Shown: positions 1 through 5,721 of the stretch, piece after piece | Layout of the letters: the number at the start of each line of letters is the position of its first letter | How positions within the stretch are numbered: position 1 is the first letter of the stretch | Origin: Chloroflexota bacterium | GTDB lineage: Bacteria > Chloroflexota > Dehalococcoidia > SM23-28-2 > RBG-16-64-32 | Direction of reading: 5' to 3' | Assembly (NCBI GenBank): GCA_022563285.1 | Contig: JADFNQ010000075.1 | Coordinates: 1-6,666 of the forward strand | DNA length: 6,666 nt | Translations under genes and position numbers: made by a program | Notes under the pieces: model-generated | What the model was told of the DNA's origin: nothing | Databases searched by the model: none | The model's input: the letters and a program-made list of their open reading frames with translations, nothing else

Positions 1-2
1 CG

Positions 3-149
3 CTGGCCCTTTACCTGTTCGTCTCTGGGCCGTTCTATCTGATAAGGCACCCGACCGCTGTACGCCGGCTGGCGGGGGAGACGCGCGCTGTCCTCTGGCA
101 CCTGACCAGCCTATACCGTGACCGCGGCGCTGCCGCGAGAAGGACGTAA
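3..149 (+). CDS. C-terminal end of an unidentified protein, possibly a membrane-associated glycosyltransferase (partial)
   Basis: The reading frame is open from the left edge to a TAA at 147-149, giving about 48 residues. It opens with a hydrophobic stretch (LALYLFVSGPFYLI) followed by a basic, amphipathic tail (RHPTAVRRL, then LWHLTSLYRDRG). Third codon positions are mostly G or C, as in the complete genes, whereas the other two frames of this stretch stop early (40-42 and 119-121). That makes real coding likely. A short hydrophobic segment followed by a basic tail is common at the C-terminus of membrane-associated glycosyltransferases, including family 2, and the neighbours fit, but the fragment has no catalytic motif. 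The stop lies 23 nt before rmlA, so this gene is probably an upstream member of the same operon. Confidence 0.6.
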   Translation: MALYLFVSGPFYLIRHPTAVRRLAGETRAVLWHLTSLYRDRGAAARRT

Positions 150-160
150 AGTCAGTTCGG

Positions 161-166
161 GGAAGG
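161..166 (+). promoter_or_regulatory. Ribosome binding site of rmlA
   Basis: GGAAGG lies 6 nt before the ATG at 173. It supports that start even though it adds about 18 residues before the usual N-terminal beta strand of the family. No other in-frame ATG, GTG or TTG lies between this ATG and the nucleotide-binding loop. Confidence 0.6.
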
Positions 167-172
167 ACGAGG

Positions 173-1297
173 ATGGCGTCCACCAAGGAGCGACTGCTGG
201 AGAAGAGGAAGAAGCGGATACGCACGCTCAAAGGCCTGATCCTGAGCGGTGGCAAGGGCAGCCGTCTGCGGCCGTTTACCTACACGAGCGCAAAGCAGTT
301 GGTCCCTATCGCCAACAAGCCGGTTCTCTTCTACGCCATCGAGCAGCTGGTGGAGTGCGGCATTCGCGACATCGCCGTCGTGGTGGGGGATACGGGGGAG
401 CAGATCGAGACCGCGGTGGGCGACGGCTCCGCCTTCGGGGCCAGGGTGGAATACATCCAGCAGGACGCGCCGCTGGGTATCGCCCACGCCGTCAAGATCG
501 CCCGCGACTACATGGGGGAGACGCCCTTCGTCCTGTACCTGGGGGACAACTTCCTCCTGGGGGGAGTCAAGACATTCGTGGACCGTTTTCGGGATAACGG
601 GGCCAACTGCCAGATCCTGCTCCACCCGGTGAACAACCCCCAGGCGTTCGGCATCGCCGAGTTCGTCGACGGGCGGGTGGCCCGCATCGTGGAGAAACCG
701 GCGAGCCCTACCTCCAACTTGGCCGTGATCGGCATCTACATGTTCGATCACCACGTCTTCGAGGCGGTGGAGCGGATCAAGCCCTCCGGTCGCGGCGAGC
801 TGGAGATCACCGACACTATCCAGTACCTGATCGATAAGGGGCTCGACGTTCGGGCCGAGGTGCTGGACCGCTACTGGATCGACACCGGCAAGATGGACGA
901 CATCCTGGAGGCGAACCGGATGGTCCTCCAGAGCCTGGCGCCCAGCAACCGGGGGCAGGTGGACGAGCGCACCCGCGTCTACGAGCCGGTGATCCTGGAG
1001 AAGGGCGCTAAGGTAGTGAACAGCGTCCTGCGGGGGCCGCTCGTCATCGGGGCGGAGACGGAGATCGTGGACTCTTACGTGGGTCCCTTCACCGCCATCA
1101 ACCACCACTGCCGGCTGCTGGGCGTCCGCGTCGGCGGTAGCATCGTCCTGGAGCACACGACGATCGAGAATCCGCACTGGCCCATCGAACACAGCCTGAT
1201 CGGCCGCTACGTGACGCTGCGGGGCGGTCAGGCCGTGGGTGGGGCCTACAGCCTCAACCTGGGCGACCACAGCCAGATCGAGATGCCGGAGGGGTAG
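173..1297 (+). CDS. rmlA: Glucose-1-phosphate thymidylyltransferase, long form with C-terminal beta-helix domain
   Basis: It catalyses the first step of dTDP-sugar synthesis, in the cytoplasm: glucose-1-phosphate plus dTTP gives dTDP-glucose and pyrophosphate. The 374-residue protein has the nucleotidyltransferase fold at about residues 19-255. The signature loop GGKGSRLRPFT is at 26-36, with Ser30 where Thr is more usual. GDN is at 124-126, EKP at 174-176, and the late motif WIDTG at 235-239. Residues of about 260-370 form a left-handed beta-helix-like tail rich in V/I-G-x repeats. This makes it the long type (about 355 residues, StrD-like) rather than the roughly 290-residue enterobacterial RmlA. 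The basic N-terminus (KERLLEKRKKR) is an extension. rmlB starts 2 nt after the stop. A different sugar-1-phosphate or UTP specificity cannot be excluded, but the following rmlBCD-type genes make dTDP-glucose by far the best call. Confidence 0.93.
   Translation: MASTKERLLEKRKKRIRTLKGLILSGGKGSRLRPFTYTSAKQLVPIANKPVLFYAIEQLVECGIRDIAVVVGDTGEQIETAVGDGSAFGARVEYIQQDAPLGIAHAVKIARDYMGETPFVLYLGDNFLLGGVKTFVDRFRDNGANCQILLHPVNNPQAFGIAEFVDGRVARIVEKPASPTSNLAVIGIYMFDHHVFEAVERIKPSGRGELEITDTIQYLIDKGLDVRAEVLDRYWIDTGKMDDILEANRMVLQSLAPSNRGQVDERTRVYEPVILEKGAKVVNSVLRGPLVIGAETEIVDSYVGPFTAINHHCRLLGVRVGGSIVLEHTTIENPHWPIEHSLIGRYVTLRGGQAVGGAYSLNLGDHSQIEMPEG
1288..1294 (+). promoter_or_regulatory. Ribosome binding site of rmlB
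   Basis: GGAGGGG sits inside the last codons of rmlA, 5 nt before the rmlB ATG at 1300. It fixes that start and suggests that translation of the two genes is linked. Confidence 0.65.
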
Positions 1298-1299
1298 AG

Positions 1300-2376
1300 A
1301 TGCTGAAGGACGCCCGTGTCCTGGTCACCGGCGGCTGCGGCTTCATCGGCAGCAACTTTATCCTCCACCTGTTGGAGCGTTACCCGGAGTGCCGGGTGGT
1401 CAACCTGGACAAGCTCACCTACGCCAGCAACCCCGCCAACCTGCGGGACATCGAGAGGGACAGCCGCTACCGCTTCGTCCGCGGCGACATATGCGACGCT
1501 GGACTGGTGGATCCGCTTGTGGCGGAGGCCGATGTGGTGTTCAACTTCGCCGCTGAGACCCACGTCGACCGCTCCCTCATGGAGGCCGGCTCCTTCATCC
1601 TGACCGACGTCCTCGGCACCCACGTCCTGCTGGACGCGGCCCGCCGTCACCCTAACGTCAGGCGCTTCGTGCAGGTGTCCACGGACGAGGTGTACGGGGA
1701 GATGCCGCCGGGCACCTACGCCCGCGAGGCCGATCCTCTCCACCCACGAAGTCCCTACGCGGCAAGCAAGGCCGGCGGCGACGCCCAGTGCACCGCCTTC
1801 TTCGAGACCTACGGACTGCCCGTCATCATCACCCGCGCCGCCAACAACATCGGGCCGAGGCAGCACGTCGAGAAGGTGGTGCCGCTGTTCGTCACCAGCG
1901 CCTTGAGGGATGAGCCTCTGCCTCTGTACGGCGACGGCCGCCAGGTGCGCGACTGGCTGTACGTGGAGGACCACTGCCGGGCCCTGGACCTGATCGCGCG
2001 GGAGGGCGAGCCGGGGGAGGTATACAACATCGGCGCCGATAACCATCAGGAGAACATCCGCGTGGCGGAGGCGATCCTCCAGTTGCTGGAGAAGCCGCTG
2101 AGCCTCATCCGCTTCGTGGAGGACCGCAAGGGACACGACCGCCGCTACGCCGTCGAATCGTCGAAGCTGCGGGCCCTGGGCTGGGCCCCCGAGCTTGACT
2201 TCACCGCCGCCCTGGAGCGGACCGTCCAGTGGTATCAGGAGAGCCGCTGGTGGTGGGAGCCGATCTACGCCGGGCCGTTCCGCGAGTACTACCGGCAGCA
2301 GTATACCGAGCGGCTGGCCAGTGGCGTACCCTACGACCCAGCAGCGCCCGGCAAGGAAGGAGCCTCGTCCCGATGA
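1300..2376 (+). CDS. rmlB: dTDP-glucose 4,6-dehydratase
   Basis: It converts dTDP-glucose to dTDP-4-keto-6-deoxyglucose using tightly bound NAD+, the second step of the pathway and the branch point for many dTDP-deoxysugars. The 358-residue protein is an extended short-chain dehydrogenase/reductase. The Rossmann glycine motif GGCGFIG is at 11-17. The dehydratase triad Thr128-Asp129-Glu130 lies in STDEVYG, and Tyr153-x3-Lys157 lies in SPYAASK. The substrate-site segments NNIGP at 182-186, EKVVPLFV at 191-198 and GDGRQVRDWLYVEDH at 211-225 are all recognisable. The TDE triad separates it from plain sugar 4-epimerases. Length is normal, with a slightly long C-terminal tail after WYQ (311-313). 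The stop codon TGA overlaps the ATG of the next gene. Confidence 0.95.
   Translation: MLKDARVLVTGGCGFIGSNFILHLLERYPECRVVNLDKLTYASNPANLRDIERDSRYRFVRGDICDAGLVDPLVAEADVVFNFAAETHVDRSLMEAGSFILTDVLGTHVLLDAARRHPNVRRFVQVSTDEVYGEMPPGTYAREADPLHPRSPYAASKAGGDAQCTAFFETYGLPVIITRAANNIGPRQHVEKVVPLFVTSALRDEPLPLYGDGRQVRDWLYVEDHCRALDLIAREGEPGEVYNIGADNHQENIRVAEAILQLLEKPLSLIRFVEDRKGHDRRYAVESSKLRALGWAPELDFTAALERTVQWYQESRWWWEPIYAGPFREYYRQQYTERLASGVPYDPAAPGKEGASSR
2357..2362 (+). promoter_or_regulatory. Ribosome binding site of the rmlC-like gene
   Basis: AAGGAG lies 10 nt before the ATG at 2373. It decides the start: the frame is open further upstream to an ATG at 2229, but that would overlap rmlB by 148 nt and add 48 residues that do not resemble the family. 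Confidence 0.6.
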
Positions 2377-2828
2377 TCCAGGGGGTGGAGGTGAAGCGGC
2401 TGACCAGGCACGCCGACGAGCGGGGCTACCTCATGGAGATCCTGCGCAGCGACGACGAGATCTTCAGCAAGTTCGGCCAGTGCTACGTCTCCATGAACTA
2501 CCCTAACGTCATCCGGGCCTGGCACTGGCACCAGAAGCAGGACGACCACTTCGTCGTCGTCAAGGGGATGATCAGGGTCGGCCTGTACGACATGCGCGAG
2601 AGCTCCCCCACCCGTGGCGAGGTGAACGAGTTCTATCTGGGGGAGAACAACAACATCGTGCTGAAGATACCGGTGGGGGTCGCTCACGGCTACAAGACGG
2701 TGGGCGTGGAGCCGTCGTTGCTGGTCAACTTCCCCAGCGAGGTGTACAACCGCGAAGAGCCGGACGAGCAGCGCCTCCCCTGGGACACGGATCAGATCCC
2801 ATTCAACTGGGAGATCGAGTTCAAGTAG
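2373..2828 (+). CDS. rmlC: Short RmlC-like dTDP-4-dehydrorhamnose 3,5-epimerase family protein (cupin)
   Basis: By position and fold it would epimerise dTDP-4-keto-6-deoxyglucose at C3 and C5 to dTDP-4-keto-L-rhamnose. It is 151 residues, against about 180-200 for classical RmlC. Family landmarks run in order: RAWHWH at 48-53 (His51 aligns with the catalytic base of RGLH in RmlC), SSPTRGE at 77-83, the IPVGVAHGY strand at 99-107 with the conserved His105, SEVYN at 122-126, and the closing W137...W146 segment. The Asp two residues after the first Trp, which pairs with the base in classical RmlC, is Thr139 here. The position of the tyrosine in the usual LYK motif reads V118-N119, while Tyr125 is kept. 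Start chosen at the ATGA overlap with rmlB and its AAGGAG site. rmlD follows without a gap. It could be a mono-epimerase or act on another keto-sugar. Family membership is firm, exact reaction less so. Confidence 0.8.
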   Translation: MIQGVEVKRLTRHADERGYLMEILRSDDEIFSKFGQCYVSMNYPNVIRAWHWHQKQDDHFVVVKGMIRVGLYDMRESSPTRGEVNEFYLGENNNIVLKIPVGVAHGYKTVGVEPSLLVNFPSEVYNREEPDEQRLPWDTDQIPFNWEIEFK

Positions 2829-3707
2829 ATGCGCGTAGTGATCACCGGCGGCCGGGGCCAGTTGGGCCGCGCCCTGCAGGCGGCCCTGGCCGAGCACGAT
2901 CTGTCGGCTCTGGGCCACGCCGAGCTGGACGTCACCGATGCGGCGCAGGTGAGGCGGGCGATCGATGGCTTCCGGCCGGAGGTGGTGGTTCACGCCGCGG
3001 CCTGGACCGATACCGCGGGGTGCGAGGCTGACCCGGACCGGGCGCTGCTCGTGAACGGCGAGGGCACTCGCATCGTCGCAGAGGCCTGCGCTAACTTCGG
3101 TGCGGCGATGCTGTACGTGAGCACCAACGAGGTGTTCGATGGGGAGACGGCTGAGCCCTACCGCGAGGAGGACAAGCCCAACCCGATCAACGCCTACGGC
3201 CGATCCAAACTGGAGGGGGAGCGACACCTGATGTCTCTCCTGGAACGCCACTATATAGTCCGAACGTCCTGGCTGTACGGCCCCGGGCGCGTGAGCTTCC
3301 CCGAGAAGATTGTACAGGCGGCGCGGGAGCAGGGACGGCTGCGGCTGGTGACCGACGAGATCGCCTCGCCCACCTGGACGGCGGATCTGGCCGTCGCCAT
3401 CGACCGCCTGATTCGGCAGTCAGCCTGGGGGGTCTATCACGTCACGAACCACGGGTACTGCTCTCGTTTGGAGTGGGGGAAAGAGGTGCTCCGCTTGTCC
3501 GGGCTGGACAGCGTATCGGTAGAGTCTACCACTCTCGGTGAGTTCGGGGGTCCCTACCGTAAGCCTGCCTTCTCTGCCCTTTCAAACGAGAAGGCCACCC
3601 GCCTCGGCGTTGAGATGCGGCCCTGGCAGGAGGCGCTGGCGGATCATCTCAGCCGTTCTCGGGACGAGTCCGGCGCGGCGGCGGCCACGCCAGAGGTTAA
3701 CCGGTAA
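2829..3707 (+). CDS. rmlD: dTDP-4-dehydrorhamnose reductase
   Basis: It reduces dTDP-4-keto-L-rhamnose at C4 with NAD(P)H to give dTDP-L-rhamnose, the last step. The 292-residue SDR protein has the cofactor loop GGRGQLG at 7-13 and the AAAWTDTAGCE segment at 56-66. The catalytic set is Thr99 (in STNEVFDG, 98-105), Tyr123 and Lys127 (in YGRSK). The typical C-terminal signatures follow: DEIASPTWTADLA at 176-188 and RKPAFSALSNEK at 244-255. The catalytic Thr is followed by Asn-Glu where many family members have Asp-Tyr (STDYVFDG). The last 15 residues are a loose Ala-rich tail. The ATG directly abuts the stop of the rmlC-like gene with only a weak GGGAG at 2809-2813, so it probably depends on translational coupling. 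Confidence 0.9.
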   Translation: MRVVITGGRGQLGRALQAALAEHDLSALGHAELDVTDAAQVRRAIDGFRPEVVVHAAAWTDTAGCEADPDRALLVNGEGTRIVAEACANFGAAMLYVSTNEVFDGETAEPYREEDKPNPINAYGRSKLEGERHLMSLLERHYIVRTSWLYGPGRVSFPEKIVQAAREQGRLRLVTDEIASPTWTADLAVAIDRLIRQSAWGVYHVTNHGYCSRLEWGKEVLRLSGLDSVSVESTTLGEFGGPYRKPAFSALSNEKATRLGVEMRPWQEALADHLSRSRDESGAAAATPEVNR

Positions 3708-3734
3708 ACCAGGGGGACGTTCTTAACCGCAGGG

Positions 3735-4478
3735 ATGATGCTTCGTATTAGGAAGAAGAAGCCCGAACAGGCCGGTGACGCCGCCTCTCCGGAGGAGGCG
3801 CTGGAGAGGCGACGCAACGGCGCCCGCGGGCCTCTAACGGAGGATGACGACACGCCCGTCGAGGTGCACCCGTACACTACGCCCGCGGTCAAGCGTTGGC
3901 TGGACGTCACGATAGCCAGTCTCGCCCTCGGGATCCTGTCGCCCATCTGGGTCCTGGCCCTGGCGCTCATCAAGCTCGACGGCCCCGGACCGGCGCTACT
4001 CAGACAGAAACGCGTGGGGCTGAACGGACGGGAATTCAGCTTCTACAAGTTCCGTTCGATGGCCCCAGGCGTGAAGAACGACATCTCCGATCGAATCCCT
4101 AAGGGCGACCTGCGGACGGCCCTCCTCAGCCCTCGCGGGCGCCACCCCAGCGTCACCAAGATCGGCTGGGTGCTCCGAAAGACCACGGTGGATGAGCTGC
4201 CGCAGCTCCTCAACGTGATCAAGGGAGACATGAGCCTGGTGGGACCGCGACCGGACATGCCGGAGATCGTGGCCCACTGGCCTCGGCATTACCTTCAGCG
4301 TCATAAGGTGAAGCCGGGGATGACCGGGCTCGCCCAGGTCAACGGGCGCTCCGACCTCACCCACCACGAGAAGGTCCGCTATGATCTGCAGTACGTGCGC
4401 CATCACCCGATCTCCCGTGATCTGGGGATACTGCTCAAGACCATCTCCCTGGTCCTGAGCAAGAAAGGGGCCCGCTAG
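3735..4478 (+). CDS. Polyprenyl-phosphate sugar-1-phosphate transferase (bacterial sugar transferase, monotopic PGT)
   Basis: It transfers a sugar phosphate from a nucleotide sugar to undecaprenyl phosphate on the cytoplasmic face of the membrane, starting a polysaccharide repeat unit. The 247-residue protein has a polar, charged N-terminus of about 50 residues, then KRWLD at 53-57 and one hydrophobic helix at about 58-80 containing Ser69-Pro70, the pair that breaks the re-entrant helix in PglC-type enzymes. Next come RQKRVGLNGREFSFYKFRSM at 90-109, the catalytic Asp153-Glu154 in TVDELPQL, KGDMSLVGPRP at 163-173 and KPGMTGLAQVNGR at 193-205. It lacks the four extra N-terminal membrane helices of WbaP/WcaJ-type proteins. 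Two ATGs are adjacent (3735, 3738). AGGG at 3731-3734 is too close for the first, and AGGGGG at 3711-3716 is distant, so the start is only fairly sure. The sugar it loads cannot be read from sequence. Confidence 0.92.
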   Translation: MMLRIRKKKPEQAGDAASPEEALERRRNGARGPLTEDDDTPVEVHPYTTPAVKRWLDVTIASLALGILSPIWVLALALIKLDGPGPALLRQKRVGLNGREFSFYKFRSMAPGVKNDISDRIPKGDLRTALLSPRGRHPSVTKIGWVLRKTTVDELPQLLNVIKGDMSLVGPRPDMPEIVAHWPRHYLQRHKVKPGMTGLAQVNGRSDLTHHEKVRYDLQYVRHHPISRDLGILLKTISLVLSKKGAR

Positions 4479-4521
4479 GGCGACTCCACCACCGCTCCCG
4501 GATCGCGGCCGCGAGCCGACG

Positions 4522-5721
4522 ATGCGCCTGCTGTTCCTGTCGTCCGAGCTGCCCCACCCCGCCGATAGCGGCGGTACCATCAAGACGGCGAGCATTCTGG
4601 GCTACCTGAAAGGGCGGCATCACGTCGACCTTCTCTGCTTCCGGCGGCGGCCCCTAACGGACGAGCAGGCCCGCTGGTGCCAGGCTACGGGTGGGGTGGA
4701 GACGGTGCCGCTGAACCGCGGCCGCACACCGATCGGCCTTCTGGGCAGCTATCTGCGCGGCATACCGCTAAGCATCGAACGCAACCGCAGCCGTCGCATG
4801 GTTGAGTTGGTCTCAGGGCGACTTCGTGACGGCGGGTACGATGCGGTGGTCGTTGACGGCTGGCTGATGGCGCAGTACCTACAGCCCGGGTTCTCCGGCC
4901 TGGCTCTCCTGCATGAGCACAACGCCGAGCACGTGATGTGGCGCCGCCAGGCGCAGCGAGAGCGCAACCCGCTGGTCAAGGCGCTGATCCGCCTGGAGTA
5001 CCGGCGGGTGCGGCGGTATGAGGCCGCCATCCTCCCCCGCTTCGAAGTCGTCTTCGCCGTGTCCGGGGCCGACCGGCAGGCCCTCATCGATCTGGGGGCG
5101 GACCCGGAGCGTCTGCGAGTGCTCCCGAACCTGCCAGACCCATCGCTCTTGGAGCGCCCCCCTCTCTCCTTCGCCGCCGCGGAGCCGGTCATCCTCTACT
5201 TCGGCACGCTGAGCTGGCCACCTAACCAAGAGGGCATCCAGTACTTCCTCGGCTCCGTGTTTCCCCTGGTGCGCGAGAAGGTGCCGGAGGTGCGCTTCGT
5301 CGTCGCCGGTAAGTGTGCATCGCCGGCCCTGCGCCGACTGGCCAGCCAGACGGCCGGGGTGGATTTCCTGGGTCCGGTCGAGGACGCGGAGCCCCTGTAC
5401 CGGCGGGCGCGGCTGTTCGTCGAGGCGAGCCGTACTGGCGGCGGGACCCGCCTCAAGGTGCTAAACGCTCTAGCCCGCGGCCTGCCTGTAGTAGCGACTC
5501 CGGAAGGGGCCGAGGGTCTGGACACGGTGCCGGGCGAGCATCTGCTGGTCGCGGACGATGCGGAGTCGATGGCGGAGGCTGTGGGCCGACTCATGGCCGA
5601 TGACGGCCTGTGGCGGGCCCTTAGCGAGAACGGGCGGGCCCTGGTTCGCAGCCGCTACCTAGCGCAGGTGGCCTACGGGCCCCTGGACGAAGTGCTCAGC
5701 GGTGCCGGCGCCACGGCCTGA
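4522..5721 (+). CDS. GT4-like (group 1) glycosyltransferase
   Basis: This is a 399-residue GT-B fold enzyme, expected to add a sugar from a nucleotide donor to the lipid-linked chain in the cytoplasm. The N-terminal acceptor domain (about 1-205) begins with a clean beta strand MRLLFLSSELPHPADSGG and contains HEHNAEH at 131-137. The C-terminal donor domain includes ILYFGTLSWPPNQEGIQYF at 224-242, the VAGK turn at 261-264 and GGGTRLKVLNALARGLPVVAT at 306-326, followed by GAEGL. The position usually filled by Glu in this last motif (KxLEAMA) is Asn315. The gene lies 43 nt after the sugar transferase. This ATG is the only in-frame ATG, GTG or TTG back to the previous stop, and it has no clear Shine-Dalgarno site. 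Donor and acceptor are unknown. With rmlABCD adjacent, a rhamnosyltransferase is possible but is only inference. Confidence 0.9.
   Translation: MRLLFLSSELPHPADSGGTIKTASILGYLKGRHHVDLLCFRRRPLTDEQARWCQATGGVETVPLNRGRTPIGLLGSYLRGIPLSIERNRSRRMVELVSGRLRDGGYDAVVVDGWLMAQYLQPGFSGLALLHEHNAEHVMWRRQAQRERNPLVKALIRLEYRRVRRYEAAILPRFEVVFAVSGADRQALIDLGADPERLRVLPNLPDPSLLERPPLSFAAAEPVILYFGTLSWPPNQEGIQYFLGSVFPLVREKVPEVRFVVAGKCASPALRRLASQTAGVDFLGPVEDAEPLYRRARLFVEASRTGGGTRLKVLNALARGLPVVATPEGAEGLDTVPGEHLLVADDAESMAEAVGRLMADDGLWRALSENGRALVRSRYLAQVAYGPLDEVLSGAGATA

Noticed and set aside
118..597. A 159-residue + strand open frame overlapping the start of rmlA
   Set aside because: It is Arg- and Gly-rich, overlaps rmlA in another frame and shows no domain.
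152..1270. A 372-residue open frame on the - strand covering nearly all of rmlA
   Set aside because: It is antisense to a clear RmlA and its translation is rich in His, Val, Asp and Leu without any family motif. Long antisense frames are expected in GC-rich coding DNA.
1246..2136. A 296-residue - strand open frame opposite rmlB
   Set aside because: It is a shadow of rmlB with no recognisable domain, and it also runs into the rmlA/rmlB junction.
2229..2372. A longer N-terminus for the RmlC-like protein
   Set aside because: It would overlap rmlB by 148 nt. The AAGGAG site and ATGA overlap at 2373 fit, and the cupin fold begins right after that ATG.
2373..2828. Reading the cupin protein as an FdtA-type 3,4-ketoisomerase because of its His-x-His motif and short length
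   Set aside because: The SPTRGE segment, the AHGY strand and the closing Trp...Trp segment match the RmlC family better, and an RmlD follows directly.
2331..3251. A 306-residue - strand open frame opposite the rmlC-like gene and rmlD
   Set aside because: It spans the junction of two well-supported + strand genes and has low-complexity composition without motifs.
3708..3734. Possible internal promoter between rmlD and the sugar transferase
   Set aside because: The gap is only 27 nt and I see no paired -35/-10 boxes. The palindrome there is reported separately as a weak observation.
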